From Ralstonia insidiosa (lineage in GTDB: Bacteria; Pseudomonadota; Gammaproteobacteria; Burkholderiales; Burkholderiaceae): a stretch of 64,000 bases of DNA. The notes under the pieces were generated by a model that searched no databases, had not been told where the DNA came from, and worked only from the letters and a program-made list of their open reading frames with translations. A program made the position numbers and the translations under genes. Location of the stretch: assembly GCF_008801405.1 (NCBI RefSeq), contig NZ_VZPV01000003.1, positions 310,001-374,000 of the forward strand, read 5' to 3'. Below are positions 1 to 9,230 of this stretch, one piece after another (positions within the stretch are counted from its first letter, which is position 1; the number at the start of each line of letters is the position of its first letter).

Positions 1-1
1 G

Positions 2-340
2 GCCAAGGGCCAGAAGCAGGCGATTGCCGAGCTGACCGCACAACTGCCCGGCGCCGATCAGGCGGCCGCCAAGCGCGAAGCCCAGCGCTACGCCACCGAA
101 AAGGAAGACATCCGCCGCCAGGCTGAAGAGCAGGAACGCTTGGCCAAGGAAGCCGACGAAGCCAGCGAGCGCGCCGTGCATCACCACCATCGCTGGGCAC
201 AGGCGGTGGTGGCGATGCAGGTGTCGATTGCGCTGGCGGCCATCACGTTGCTGTCGCGCCGGCGCTGGCTGCAGGTGATCTCGTATGGTGTGGGTGGGCT
301 GGGTGGTGTGTTGGCCGTGCTGGCGGTGTTGCACATCTAG
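2..340 (+). CDS. DUF4337-like membrane protein, 3' end
   Basis: The reading frame is open from base 2 to the TAG at 338-340, so only the C-terminal 112 residues are present. The first part is charged and helical (many K, E, Q, R), probably coiled coil. Two hydrophobic stretches follow: one around AVVAMQVSIALAAITLL and a Gly/Val/Leu-rich one ending in LAVLHI. A coiled coil between membrane helices with a C-terminal pair of helices is the layout of the DUF4337 family, which has no known function. The start lies outside the window. The family call rests on general pattern; membrane location is well supported. Confidence 0.6.
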   Translation, partial: AKGQKQAIAELTAQLPGADQAAAKREAQRYATEKEDIRRQAEEQERLAKEADEASERAVHHHHRWAQAVVAMQVSIALAAITLLSRRRWLQVISYGVGGLGGVLAVLAVLHI

Positions 341-455
341 ACCAGCGCAATCGTTCATCCGTTCATCATGCGGTGGTTGCGCCGCCATGTGCGCTGCCGC
401 CAGAATGTCGCCCGTGCAGGAGGCAGCCCGCCTCCCGAAACTGGATACGAACACC

Positions 456-1166
456 ATGACACGCGGAATGTGGATACGGCGCGCAGTGGCAATCCTGGGC
501 TTGTCGGCCAGCGTGCTGGCGATGGCAGCTGGCCCGGCAGTTGAGCCGGGCGAGTACATCTATGTGGAAGGCGGCAGCAGCCACGGCGCAATGTCGGTCA
601 AGGGCAACCGCTTCAACATCGAAACCATGGGCGCGAACTGCCATACCTGCGCCGTCAGCGGTACGTTCAAGGGCCGCACCGGCGTGGCCGATGCATGCCG
701 CATCGCGGTGTCGGGCGATAACGGCGTGCTCAAGCTCGATACGTCCGCCACGCAGGAAGCTTGCCGTGACTTCTGCGGCATGCGCGCCGGGTTCGATGGC
801 GAGTATCGCCGTCCACCCGCTGCGTGCACTGATCGCCAACGTACGGTCCGCATCGGCCAGGCGCACAAGCAATACGCTGCCAAGGACTATGACGGCGCCC
901 GCACGACGCTGCGTGCACTGCTCTCCGAATGCGACACCTTCATGGACTGGATCGAGCGCGACAAGGCGCGTAGCGACCTGGCCGTAACGGAATACCACCG
1001 TGGCGACAACCAACAGTGTCTGACGGCGTTGTCCGACACCGTGGCCGTACGCATGCAGGGCGACAGCTCAAGCTTCCTGCCGCCGTGCGACGCCGACAAC
1101 TACGCCTCCACCAGCAAGGCCATCCTCTACAACCAGGGGTTGTGCAAGGCGCCAGCCAAGCACTGA
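456..1166 (+). CDS. Cys-rich secreted protein of unknown function
   Basis: A 236-residue protein. It starts with a signal peptide (positive MTRGMWIRR, then a hydrophobic run ending near LAMAAGP), so it is exported. The mature part has ten cysteines, including a CHTC pair near residue 60 and a CRDFC pair near residue 95, suggesting several disulfides in the periplasm. I do not recognise a family. An in-frame start at 285 would put a long arginine- and cysteine-rich stretch before the signal peptide, so ATG 456 is preferred; ATG 471 is also possible. The gene follows the truncated membrane protein on the same strand and faces dbpA convergently. Confidence 0.7.
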   Translation: MTRGMWIRRAVAILGLSASVLAMAAGPAVEPGEYIYVEGGSSHGAMSVKGNRFNIETMGANCHTCAVSGTFKGRTGVADACRIAVSGDNGVLKLDTSATQEACRDFCGMRAGFDGEYRRPPAACTDRQRTVRIGQAHKQYAAKDYDGARTTLRALLSECDTFMDWIERDKARSDLAVTEYHRGDNQQCLTALSDTVAVRMQGDSSSFLPPCDADNYASTSKAILYNQGLCKAPAKH

Positions 1167-1201
1167 CAGTGCGGCCTTGAGCCTTGAGGACGGCGCAGGC
1201 G

Positions 1202-2599
1202 TCATTCGTCCATCAACCGAACCCGAACCTTCTTGCCCTTTACCGTGCCCCCGTTGAGCTTGCGTAGCGCGTCGCGTGCGATGCCGCGCTCGACGGCAAC
1301 GTAGGTCGAGAATTCGGTCACGTTGATCTTGCCGATCTGGTCAGCGCGAAAGCCCGCGTCGCCGGTCAGTGCACCGAGGACATCGCCGGGGCGGATCTTG
1401 TCCTTGCGTCCGCCGAGAATCTGCAGGGTCTCCATCGGCGGCAGCAGCGGCGCTTCGCTGCCGCTGTCGAGCTCGGCAAGCTTGTGCCATTCGACCTCGC
1501 GCCCGAGCACCTCCTCGATATTGCCGACACGCCCCATCTCATCCATGCTCGCCAGGCTCAGCGCCCAGCCGTCCTGGTCGGCGCGGCCCGTGCGGCCGAT
1601 CCGGTGCACGTGCACTTCGGGGTCAGGCGTTACGTCAACGTTGATGACCGCTTCGAGCTGCGCGATGTCGAGCCCGCGCGCGGCAACGTCGGTTGCGACG
1701 AGCACCGAGCAACTGCGGTTCGCGAACTGGATCAGCACCTGATCGCGTTCGCGCTGCTCCAACTCGCCATGCAGCGCGAGTGCGTGGATGCCTTGCGCGC
1801 GCAGCACGTCGAGCAGGTCGCGGCATTGCTGCTTCGTGTTGCAGAACGCGAGCGTGCTGACCGGCCGATAGTGCTTCAGCAATCGCCCGACCGCATGCAG
1901 TCGCTCGTTATCCGTTACCTCGTAGAAGCGCTGGCGGATCTTGCTGTCGTCGTGGCGCTCTTCGAGCTTCACCTCTTTCGGATTGCGCAGGATCTGGCGG
2001 CACAGCTTGGCGATGCCGTCCGGGTAGGTCGCCGAGAACAGCAGCGTCTGCCGGTCGGTCGGGCACTGGCGCACAACCGTGGCGATGTCGTCGAAGAAGC
2101 CCATGTCGAGCATCCGGTCCGCTTCGTCGAGCACGAGCGTCTTCAGCGCGCCGAGCGTGAGATTGCCGCGCTCGAGGTGGTCCATGATTCGACCCGGTGT
2201 GCCGACGACGATATGCGCGCCGTGCTCGAGGCTCTCCGCCTGCGGACGCATCGGCGTGCCGCCGCAGAGCGTCAGCACCTTCACGTTCTCTTCGGCGCGC
2301 GCGAGGCGGCGGATTTCCTGCGTGACCTGATCGGCGAGTTCGCGCGTCGGGCACAGCACCATCGCCTGCACGTCAAAGCTGCGTGCGTCGAGTCGCGTGA
2401 GCAGTGGGAGCGAGAACGCGGCGGTCTTGCCGCTGCCGGTTTTCGCCTGTGCGATCAGGTCGTGGCCCGCGAGCGTGATCGGCAGGCTCGCGGCCTGGAT
2501 CGGCGTCATGTCGGTGTAGCCGAGCTGCGCGAGATTCGCGAGCACGGCGGGGGCGAGCGCAAGGGTGCTGAAAGGTGTGGCGGTCGGTTCGGTGGTCAT
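1202..2599 (-). CDS. dbpA: ATP-dependent RNA helicase DbpA
   Basis: A 465-residue DEAD-box helicase, close to the usual DbpA length of about 457. Motifs in order: Q motif GYTDMTPIQ, Walker A AKTGSGKT, PTRELADQ, TPGR, DEAD box, SAT, ARGLD and HRIGRTGR. The last 75 residues form the DbpA-type RNA-binding RRM that, in the characterised family, targets hairpin 92 of 23S rRNA; the enzyme acts in 50S ribosome assembly. The frame stays open far upstream, but the protein similarity begins at ATG 2599 (MTTEPTATPF), only 19 bases downstream of the small zinc-ribbon gene, so the two are probably co-transcribed. Confidence 0.93.
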   Translation of the reverse strand: MTTEPTATPFSTLALAPAVLANLAQLGYTDMTPIQAASLPITLAGHDLIAQAKTGSGKTAAFSLPLLTRLDARSFDVQAMVLCPTRELADQVTQEIRRLARAEENVKVLTLCGGTPMRPQAESLEHGAHIVVGTPGRIMDHLERGNLTLGALKTLVLDEADRMLDMGFFDDIATVVRQCPTDRQTLLFSATYPDGIAKLCRQILRNPKEVKLEERHDDSKIRQRFYEVTDNERLHAVGRLLKHYRPVSTLAFCNTKQQCRDLLDVLRAQGIHALALHGELEQRERDQVLIQFANRSCSVLVATDVAARGLDIAQLEAVINVDVTPDPEVHVHRIGRTGRADQDGWALSLASMDEMGRVGNIEEVLGREVEWHKLAELDSGSEAPLLPPMETLQILGGRKDKIRPGDVLGALTGDAGFRADQIGKINVTEFSTYVAVERGIARDALRKLNGGTVKGKKVRVRLMDE

Positions 2600-2618
2600 G
2601 TTGTTGCGTCGGGTCAAT

Positions 2619-2804
2619 TCAATTGAGCGGCCGGCCTTCGATTTGCTCGTAGACGACCGTGCCGTCGTCGGCTTCGAAACGCTCGACGTAGTTGCGCGCG
2701 CCACAGAGCGTGCAGCGGAACAGCGGCCCTTGGCCTTCGTCCTTGATAACGACTTCGGACAGTTCCCACTGCGTGCCGCAGCTCTGGTTTTTGCAAGTGA
2801 ACAC
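2619..2804 (-). CDS. small zinc-ribbon protein
   Basis: A 61-residue protein read from a GTG start at 2804, preceded at good spacing by GGAGA; the longer in-frame ATG start has no comparable ribosome site. It has two cysteine pairs, CKNQSC near the N-terminus and CTLC near residue 31, which fit a four-Cys zinc ribbon. It ends with an acidic segment and IEGRPLN. It lies immediately upstream of dbpA on the same strand and divergent from imuA. The function is not recognised; the zinc site suggests a nucleic-acid or protein-binding role, which is inference only. Confidence 0.65.
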   Translation of the reverse strand: MFTCKNQSCGTQWELSEVVIKDEGQGPLFRCTLCGARNYVERFEADDGTVVYEQIEGRPLN

Positions 2805-2920
2805 GGTTTTCTCCGGATGGGTTCGGTTGCGCACCGTTGGTGGCAAGGTGGGATGGGGCGACAAGATGGGGCAACGGCAAGGACGGTTAGAAACAGGCTA
2901 GCGCAGAGCGAAAGTTGTGA

Positions 2921-2940
2921 TACTGTATATCCATACAGTA
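2921..2940. promoter_or_regulatory. LexA (SOS) box upstream of imuA
   Basis: A 20-base inverted repeat containing CTGT-N8-ACAG (2923-2938), the canonical LexA operator of beta- and gammaproteobacteria. It ends 25 bases before the imuA ATG, so LexA bound here would block the promoter. It also lies within the divergent region shared with the zinc-ribbon/dbpA pair, whose start is 117 bases away on the other side. Confidence 0.92.
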
Positions 2941-2965
2941 TTCGCGATTTTCTCCCGCGCTTTCC

Positions 2966-3910
2966 ATGTTTGCGCCGTCCCCGTCTCTTTTTCCCGCTGA
3001 AGGTGTCGCGGAACACCCTGTCGCCACTGGGCCGGCGGTGTGTGCGTCGCGCCTGCCTGCGCAAAGAGCCCGGATAGTACCAGCGCCCGAGACGCTGCAC
3101 CCGGCGCTGTGGCGTGCAGGCAGCCTGGCACGCGCCAGTGGCCGCGTTCTGGCCACCGGTTATGACACGCTGAACACCGAATTGCCCGGTGGCGGCTGGC
3201 CGCTGGGCGGGCTGACCGAGTTGCTGTGTCCTCAGCCCGGTATCGGTGAGTGTCGTTTGCTGCGCCCGGCGCTGTCCACACTGTGCGCGGGGGCAGGGCT
3301 GAGTGGTGGACGGATTGCGCTAGTCGGCCCTCCACATCTACCCAACGCCGTGCGGCTGGTCGGCTGGGATTTTTCTCCTGAACAGATCGTCTGGGTGCGT
3401 GCCGACAAGCCTGCTGACCTGCTGTGGGCCGCCGAGCAGATCGTGCGCAGCCAAGCATTCGGCGGCGTGCTGATCTGGCTGAACCAGGCGCGCCCTGGAG
3501 CACTGCGCCGGCTGCAGGTGCTGGCACAAGCAGGCGAGAGCGCCATCTGGGTGTTCCGGCCGGCGCAGGCGTTGCGCGAGTCGTCGCCGGCGGTGCTGCG
3601 CCTTGGGCTGGTGCCGGCGGGTGGCGATGCGTTGTCCATCGTCTTTCACAAGCGGCGCGGGCCGTTGCGTGACACGCCGTTGCTGCTGCCGTTGGCGGAT
3701 CCGTTGCAGGCGGGGCGCGCTTCCGTTCGTGCGTTGCCAACACAACCCGCCGAGCCCTTCACCATGGACCCGGCCACCGCGTCGCTGCTGGCCGCGCTGT
3801 CGTCTTCTTCTGCGTTCGATGCTCTGTCGGACGCTTCTGATCATGCCGTTCTGGATCGCGGTGCATCTGCCCCGACTGCCGCTGGACGCGCTTCGACCCC
3901 GGTGGTCTGA
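2966..3910 (+). CDS. imuA: ImuA, RecA-like SOS mutagenesis protein
   Basis: A 314-residue RecA/SulA-related protein and first gene of the imuA-imuB-dnaE2 mutasome operon. The core resembles the family: LNTELPGGGWPLGGLTELL near residue 72, a degenerate nucleotide-binding region (RIALVGPPHLPNA) and a conserved WVRADKPADLLWAAEQ segment. In characterised cassettes ImuA helps recruit or stabilise the error-prone DnaE2/ImuC complex at lesions. The LexA box upstream predicts induction by DNA damage. Its 3' end overlaps the imuB start by 68 bases, implying translational coupling. The tail after residue 240 is Ala/Ser-rich and poorly conserved. Confidence 0.9.
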   Translation: MFAPSPSLFPAEGVAEHPVATGPAVCASRLPAQRARIVPAPETLHPALWRAGSLARASGRVLATGYDTLNTELPGGGWPLGGLTELLCPQPGIGECRLLRPALSTLCAGAGLSGGRIALVGPPHLPNAVRLVGWDFSPEQIVWVRADKPADLLWAAEQIVRSQAFGGVLIWLNQARPGALRRLQVLAQAGESAIWVFRPAQALRESSPAVLRLGLVPAGGDALSIVFHKRRGPLRDTPLLLPLADPLQAGRASVRALPTQPAEPFTMDPATASLLAALSSSSAFDALSDASDHAVLDRGASAPTAAGRASTPVV

Positions 3911-5426
3911 CCGGGCCGCGCTGCCCCTGCCGGTGGTGGTGCTGGAGCAGGAGCGCGTGGTATCGGCCAACCGTCTGGCGGTGCGGGAAGGCGTGCATGC
4001 GGGCCTACGCCGGGCGGGTGCGCAGGCGCTGGTACCGCACGCTGTACAGCTTGAGCGTGATCCGGCGGCTGAAGCACGGCTGATGCAATCGCTGGCGCTG
4101 GCGCTGCTGGCATTCACACCACACGTGACGCTGGATGTGGCCGACGAGGCAACCGTGCTGCTGGAGGTGGAGGCAAGCCTGCGCCTGTTCGGCGGGCATC
4201 GCGCACTGTGTCGGGCGGTGAAGTATTGCGCGTACCGGTTAGGTGCCGTGCCCGTGCTCGGCGCCGGACCGACGGCGCGCGGCGCCGCATGGCTGGCGAG
4301 CACGCGACCGGTGCGCGGGCGTCGCACCGCAACTTCAGGCGGCCTGCAAGGTGGCGTACGACGGGCGGTGCGACTGGAACGCATGTCGACGTTGCTGGAT
4401 GCATTGTCGATCGATGCCGTGGTTCGCCTGACACGCCCGGACTGGCTTGAGGGCCTCGGTTGCCGCAGGCTGGCCGACTTGCGCGGGCTGCCACGTGCGG
4501 GCCTGCGCCGCCGCTGCGGGCCATTGCTGGTTGATACGCTCGACGCGGCCTATGGCGATGGGCACGAGAGCTTCACATGGTTTGCTGCGCCGCTGCGCTT
4601 TGATGTGCCGCTGGAGCTGCCCGGTCGTATCGACAGCGCCGAAGGCGTGCTAGCGGCGTCTGAGCAACTGCTGCTGCAACTGGTCGGCTGGCTGTCGGCG
4701 CATCAACTGGGCGCCAAGACCTACCGGCTCACGCTGGAGCACGAGCGGCGGCGCGGCCGGAGCAGTGACGATGCCGTGTCTTCCACGCCGGTGGAGATCG
4801 CACTGGCGCAGCCGGTCCGTACGCTGGCGCATCTGTCACGCGTGCTGCACGAGCGTGTGCACCGGCTCACGCTGATCGCTCCGGTGGTCGAGCTGCGCCT
4901 GACGGTGACAGACGCCACACCGCTGGCGCCGCCCACCGAATCCTTGTTTCCCGAGCCGGGCGGCCGCGCGGAAGATGCAGCCCGCCTGATCGACACGCTC
5001 ATCGCCCGGCTGGGTGCAGACAACGTGCGCCACCCGCAGCCATGCGCTGACCACCGCCCCGAACGTGCCAACCACTGGGTTGAGGTGAACGCTGCTACCA
5101 CCGCGCATAGCCGCGCCGCTGTGCGTCAGGCGCTGGCGCAATGGCACGCGCAGCAGCCCGAGCGGCCGCTGTGGCTGCTGGAGAAACCCATCCCGCTGCT
5201 GACGCGCCAGCACTATCCGTACTACCGCGGACTGCTACGGCTGGTGTCCTTGCCCGAACGCATTGAATCCGGCTGGTGGGACGACGCCCTCATCAAGCGC
5301 GACTACTTCATCGCAGAAGGCCGGGGTGACGATGGCGCCGTGCGCTACTGGGTCTACCGCGAGCGTGTTTCGGCATCGGCCAGCGAGGAAGACGCCCGCT
5401 GGTATCTGCACGGCCTGTTCGGCTAA
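3843..5426 (+). CDS. imuB: ImuB, inactive Y-family polymerase-like protein
   Basis: A 527-residue Y-family polymerase homologue starting MPFWIAVHLPRLPLDAL. The first catalytic aspartate of active Y-family enzymes is absent in this block, as in all ImuB proteins, which serve as the clamp-binding hub that brings ImuA and DnaE2 to the fork. The helix-hairpin-helix region (LEGLGCRRLADLRGLPRAGL) and a little-finger-like domain follow. The C-terminal segment ending in ARWYLHGLFG is typical of the family. ATG 3843 lies inside imuA; the open frame upstream of it is imuA read out of frame. The stop is followed 7 bases later by dnaE2. Confidence 0.92.
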   Translation: MPFWIAVHLPRLPLDALRPRWSDRAALPLPVVVLEQERVVSANRLAVREGVHAGLRRAGAQALVPHAVQLERDPAAEARLMQSLALALLAFTPHVTLDVADEATVLLEVEASLRLFGGHRALCRAVKYCAYRLGAVPVLGAGPTARGAAWLASTRPVRGRRTATSGGLQGGVRRAVRLERMSTLLDALSIDAVVRLTRPDWLEGLGCRRLADLRGLPRAGLRRRCGPLLVDTLDAAYGDGHESFTWFAAPLRFDVPLELPGRIDSAEGVLAASEQLLLQLVGWLSAHQLGAKTYRLTLEHERRRGRSSDDAVSSTPVEIALAQPVRTLAHLSRVLHERVHRLTLIAPVVELRLTVTDATPLAPPTESLFPEPGGRAEDAARLIDTLIARLGADNVRHPQPCADHRPERANHWVEVNAATTAHSRAAVRQALAQWHAQQPERPLWLLEKPIPLLTRQHYPYYRGLLRLVSLPERIESGWWDDALIKRDYFIAEGRGDDGAVRYWVYRERVSASASEEDARWYLHGLFG

Positions 5427-5433
5427 GCGTGCC

Positions 5434-8400
5434 ATGGCGACAAGCACATTGCCCTCCATCGGCCTGCCTGACTATGCCGAGCTGCATTGCATCAGCAACT
5501 TCACGTTCCTGACGGGCGCGTCGCATCCAAAAGAATTGGTGGAGCGCGCCAAGCAATACGGCTATCAGGCCTTGGCGTTGACCGACGAATGCTCCGTGGC
5601 CGGCACCGCGCGTGCGCTTGTGGCGGCTAAGGAGCAGGACTTCAAACTCATCATCGGTAGCCGCTTTACCGTGCGCAATGCACAGGGCGAGCCCTGGCTG
5701 CGGTTGGTGCTGTTGGCGCAGAACATCGAGGGCTACGGCAACCTGAGCGAGGTCATCACACACGCGCGGCTGGCGGCGCCCAAAGGGGAATACCGCCTGC
5801 TGGCCGATGACTTGGCTGCGCCCAAGGGTGAGCTGGCCCACCTGCGCGGTGTGCCTGACTGCCTGGCGATTCTGCTGCCCGACTATGACGCCGATCCGCA
5901 ACAACTACGCATGCAGGCGTTGTGGTGCCGGGGCGTATTTGGCGATCGGCTATCGATTGCGCTGGAGTTGCCGTTGCGGCATGCGGATGACCGCCATCGC
6001 GGCACGGTGGCGGCAGTCTCTGAGCAGCTCGATGTGCCCATGGTTGCCACCGGCGGCGTACAGATGCACACGCGGCAGCGCAAGCCATTGCACGATGTGC
6101 TGACGGCCATTCGCCTGTCCAAGCCGATTGCCGAGTGTGGATTGGAGCTGTCACCCAGCGCCGAGCAAGCCATGCGCACGCGCATGCAGCTCGCGTTTCT
6201 CTACCAGGGCGAGCGTGGCAAGCGTGCTCTGCAACGCAGTGTGGAGCTGGCCGGCTTGTGCAAATTCTCGCTCGATGAAATCGAATATGAATACCCGAGC
6301 GAGGTCGTGCCAGAGGGCATGACGCCTGCCGAGTACCTGCTCGCCGAGGTCCACGCCGGTGCCAAGCGGCGCTACCCACAAGGCACACCCGAGAAGGTGC
6401 TCAAGCAGATCGGCATGGAGCTCGATCTGATTGCCGATCTCGGCTACGAGCCGTTCTTCCTGACCGTTTACGACGTGGTGAAATTTGCTCGCAGCCAAGA
6501 CATCCTTTGCCAGGGGCGTGGCTCGGCGGCCAATTCTGCGGTGTGCTACTGCCTGGGGATCACCGAGGTGGACCCGGACAGTGGCAATGCGTTGTTCGCA
6601 CGCTTTCTTTCACGCGCACGCAGCGAGCCACCTGACATCGACGTCGACTTCGAGCATCAGCGCCGCGAAGAGGTCATCCAGTACATCTACAAAAAATACG
6701 GCGTGACACGCACCGCGCTGGCCGCATCGCTCATCACGTACCGCACGCGCAGTGCGTTGCGTGACGTTGGGCGCGCGCTCGGCATCGATCTCGGCATCAT
6801 CGAGCAGGTCGCCAAGGGGCAGGCGTGGTGGGATAGCCGCAAGGAGTTTGCCGAGCGCGCTGGTCAGCAGGGGTTGGACCCGGAATCCCCGCTGGTGCAG
6901 CGCTGGGCTGAACTGGTGAGCGAGTTGCGCGGTTTTCCGCGCCACTTGTCGCAGCATGTGGGCGGGTTCGTGATCGCGCAGCACAAACTCTCGCGCCTGG
7001 TACCGATCGAGAACGCGGCCATGGAGAACCGCCGCGTCATCCAGTGGGACAAGGATGACCTCGAATCGCTGCGCTTGCTGAAGGTGGACGTGCTGGCGCT
7101 GGGCATGCTGACGGCCATTCGCCGCACGCTCGATATGGTCGACGCGCTGCCCGGTCGTCGTGCGTATTACAAGACGGCTGACAAGCTCGCCATGCAAGAC
7201 CTGCCAGAGGGCGACGAAGAAGCCTACGACATGATCTGCCGTGCCGAGACCATCGGCGTGTTCCAGATCGAATCGCGCGCACAGCAATCGATGCTGCCGC
7301 GCCTGCGCCCGCGCAAGTATTACGACCTGGTGATCCAGGTGGCCATCGTGCGTCCGGGGCCGATCCAGGGCGGCATGGTCCATCCATATCTGCAGCGGCG
7401 CGAGGCCATGCGCAACGGCAACACCGATTGCGTGACGTATCCCGGCAAGGAAGTGGAGGGCGTGTTGAAGCGCACGCTCGGCGTGCCGATTTTCCAGGAG
7501 CAGGTCATGCAGATCGCCATTGATGCTGCGGATTTCACGCCCGACGAGGCTGACCGCCTGCGACGCGACATGGCTGCCTGGAAGCGCAAGGGCAATCTGG
7601 TGCAGCATCAGGTGCGGCTGAAACAGGTGATGGTGGAAGAGCGGAACTACGACCCGGCTTTCGTAGATGCGCTGTGCAGTCAGATGGAGGGCTTTGCCGA
7701 ATACGGCTTCCCCGAAAGCCACGCGGCGGGTTTCGCCAAGTTGGCTTACATCAGCAGTTACTTGAAGTGTCATGAGCCGGCGGCGTTCTTTGCCGCGCTT
7801 CTTAACAGCCAGCCGATGGGGTTCTACTCGCCGTCACAGTTGGTGCAGGAGGCACGGCGCAGCCGGGTACGCGTGCTGCCGGTGGACGTGACGGCCAGCG
7901 TGTGGGACAGCACGTTGCACGAACGTCCGGGCGCGGCAGGCGAGGAGAGGGCGCAACCGGATATCCGCCTCGGTTTCAACCGCATCCGTGGTATGCGCCA
8001 ACCGGCCGCCCAGCGCATCGAAGCGGCCCGGGCACAGGCCCCATTCACCAGCGTGGACGACCTGGCATATCGCGCGGAACTGGATCGCCACGACCTGAAT
8101 GTGCTCGCCGCCGCCAACGCGCTCAAGCCGCTGGCTGGCCATCGCCGCCAAGCGTTGTGGCAGACGCTCGCACTGCAGGAGCCCGGGCATGACCATGCGC
8201 TACTGCGCCAAGCGCGTCCGGTGGAAGCTTCGCTTGTGCTGCCCGCCCCGCCCATCGGTGAGGAGGTGGTGGCCGATTACAGCAGCCTGGGTCTGTCATT
8301 GCAGCGTCACCCCATCAGCTTGCTGCGGCCCCGGCTTGACGACATGCGCTTTGTTACCGCCGCCACGCTGGCGGGGTATCGCAACGGACAGCTCGCACGC

Positions 8401-8670
8401 GCCTGCGGCATCGTCACGGTGCGCCAGCGGCCGGGCACGGCCAAGGGCACCATCTTCGTCTCCATTGAAGACGAGACCGGCACGATCAATGTCGTGCTCT
8501 GGCCGCGCCTGATCGAGCGCCAGCGCCGCGAGGTGCTGAACGCCCAACTCCTGGGCGTTTACGGCACATGGCAGTGTGAGCGCGAGACGCGGCACTTGGT
8601 CGCCCAGCACCTGGTTGATCTGACGCCACTTCTGGGGCGTCTGGCCACCTCCAGCCGCGATTTCCACTGA
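5434..8670 (+). CDS. dnaE2: error-prone DNA polymerase DnaE2 (ImuC)
   Basis: A 1078-residue C-family polymerase, the size of DnaE2. The N-terminal PHP domain begins YAELHCISNFTFLTGASHP; the second histidine of the usual HxH metal motif is Ile here. The palm carries PDIDVDFE with the two catalytic aspartates and KVDVLALGML with the third. The fingers region includes the AIVRPGPIQGG block, and the C-terminal part has helix-hairpin-helix and OB-fold segments (GTIFVSIEDETGTINVVLW). In the SOS response it carries out translesion synthesis with ImuA and ImuB. It is the last gene of the operon; a hairpin follows its stop codon. Confidence 0.94.
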   Translation: MATSTLPSIGLPDYAELHCISNFTFLTGASHPKELVERAKQYGYQALALTDECSVAGTARALVAAKEQDFKLIIGSRFTVRNAQGEPWLRLVLLAQNIEGYGNLSEVITHARLAAPKGEYRLLADDLAAPKGELAHLRGVPDCLAILLPDYDADPQQLRMQALWCRGVFGDRLSIALELPLRHADDRHRGTVAAVSEQLDVPMVATGGVQMHTRQRKPLHDVLTAIRLSKPIAECGLELSPSAEQAMRTRMQLAFLYQGERGKRALQRSVELAGLCKFSLDEIEYEYPSEVVPEGMTPAEYLLAEVHAGAKRRYPQGTPEKVLKQIGMELDLIADLGYEPFFLTVYDVVKFARSQDILCQGRGSAANSAVCYCLGITEVDPDSGNALFARFLSRARSEPPDIDVDFEHQRREEVIQYIYKKYGVTRTALAASLITYRTRSALRDVGRALGIDLGIIEQVAKGQAWWDSRKEFAERAGQQGLDPESPLVQRWAELVSELRGFPRHLSQHVGGFVIAQHKLSRLVPIENAAMENRRVIQWDKDDLESLRLLKVDVLALGMLTAIRRTLDMVDALPGRRAYYKTADKLAMQDLPEGDEEAYDMICRAETIGVFQIESRAQQSMLPRLRPRKYYDLVIQVAIVRPGPIQGGMVHPYLQRREAMRNGNTDCVTYPGKEVEGVLKRTLGVPIFQEQVMQIAIDAADFTPDEADRLRRDMAAWKRKGNLVQHQVRLKQVMVEERNYDPAFVDALCSQMEGFAEYGFPESHAAGFAKLAYISSYLKCHEPAAFFAALLNSQPMGFYSPSQLVQEARRSRVRVLPVDVTASVWDSTLHERPGAAGEERAQPDIRLGFNRIRGMRQPAAQRIEAARAQAPFTSVDDLAYRAELDRHDLNVLAAANALKPLAGHRRQALWQTLALQEPGHDHALLRQARPVEASLVLPAPPIGEEVVADYSSLGLSLQRHPISLLRPRLDDMRFVTAATLAGYRNGQLARACGIVTVRQRPGTAKGTIFVSIEDETGTINVVLWPRLIERQRREVLNAQLLGVYGTWQCERETRHLVAQHLVDLTPLLGRLATSSRDFH

Positions 8671-8687
8671 ACCGGCACCCGCCGGTT
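8670..8687 (+). terminator. hairpin after dnaE2
   Basis: A 7-bp perfect stem (AACCGGC/GCCGGTT) with a 4-base loop overlapping the last base of the dnaE2 stop codon. No T-run follows, so it may be a weak or Rho-assisted terminator. Confidence 0.4.
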
Positions 8688-9230
8688 GATTCCCCCAACG
8701 CCAACTGACCGCCGAGTCACCTTCCGGCACGGCAATTGCGTGACGAAAGGCGTGTGCCGCCCGCTCCCAAGATGCGCCCGTGACGCCGGGGTTGCCGATT
8801 TCAGGCGCCCACCCGAGACCCCTCCAATTGGTGGATAGGGCAAGCGCGGATCGACGAAACGTGGTGTGAGTGCAAGGATTTGCGCATGAGGCGTCACAAA
8901 TGTGACACACCAAGCGAAGAAAACAGCATCTGCGAGGGAACCGACCCCTTACCGGGCTTGTCACGGTAAACACAGATGACGGGATGCGCTTTCATCACGC
9001 GTCAATGTTGGGTGCAGTCGAAATTACGTCTACTCTGTAGAAAACACATCGCGGAGGCCGCCACCCAAAGCGTGTGCAACGGTGTGCAATAGAACGACGA
9101 CACCGACCGCACACATGTGTACGACCGCGAATCAAGGTGCAGCGCACCCGACATTCGCTTTGTTTTCAGCCCATCGTGCGGGTCCCCCCGGCCCGGCGGT
9201 GTTTCCCATCTCAGGTGCAGGAGCGAACAG
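8688..9230. other. 540-bp gap with one palindrome
   Basis: No convincing gene is seen between dnaE2 and the XRE regulator; open frames here lack ribosome sites and conserved patterns. The notable element is a perfect inverted repeat GTCACA-AA-TGTGAC at 8893-8906, likely a dimeric regulator site. The segment 8980-9130 is somewhat less GC-rich and probably holds the promoter of the regulator gene. Confidence 0.5.

Noticed and set aside
6610..7773. A 387-codon frame antisense to dnaE2
   Set aside because: dnaE2 motifs are continuous on the other strand; the antisense frame has shadow-like composition.
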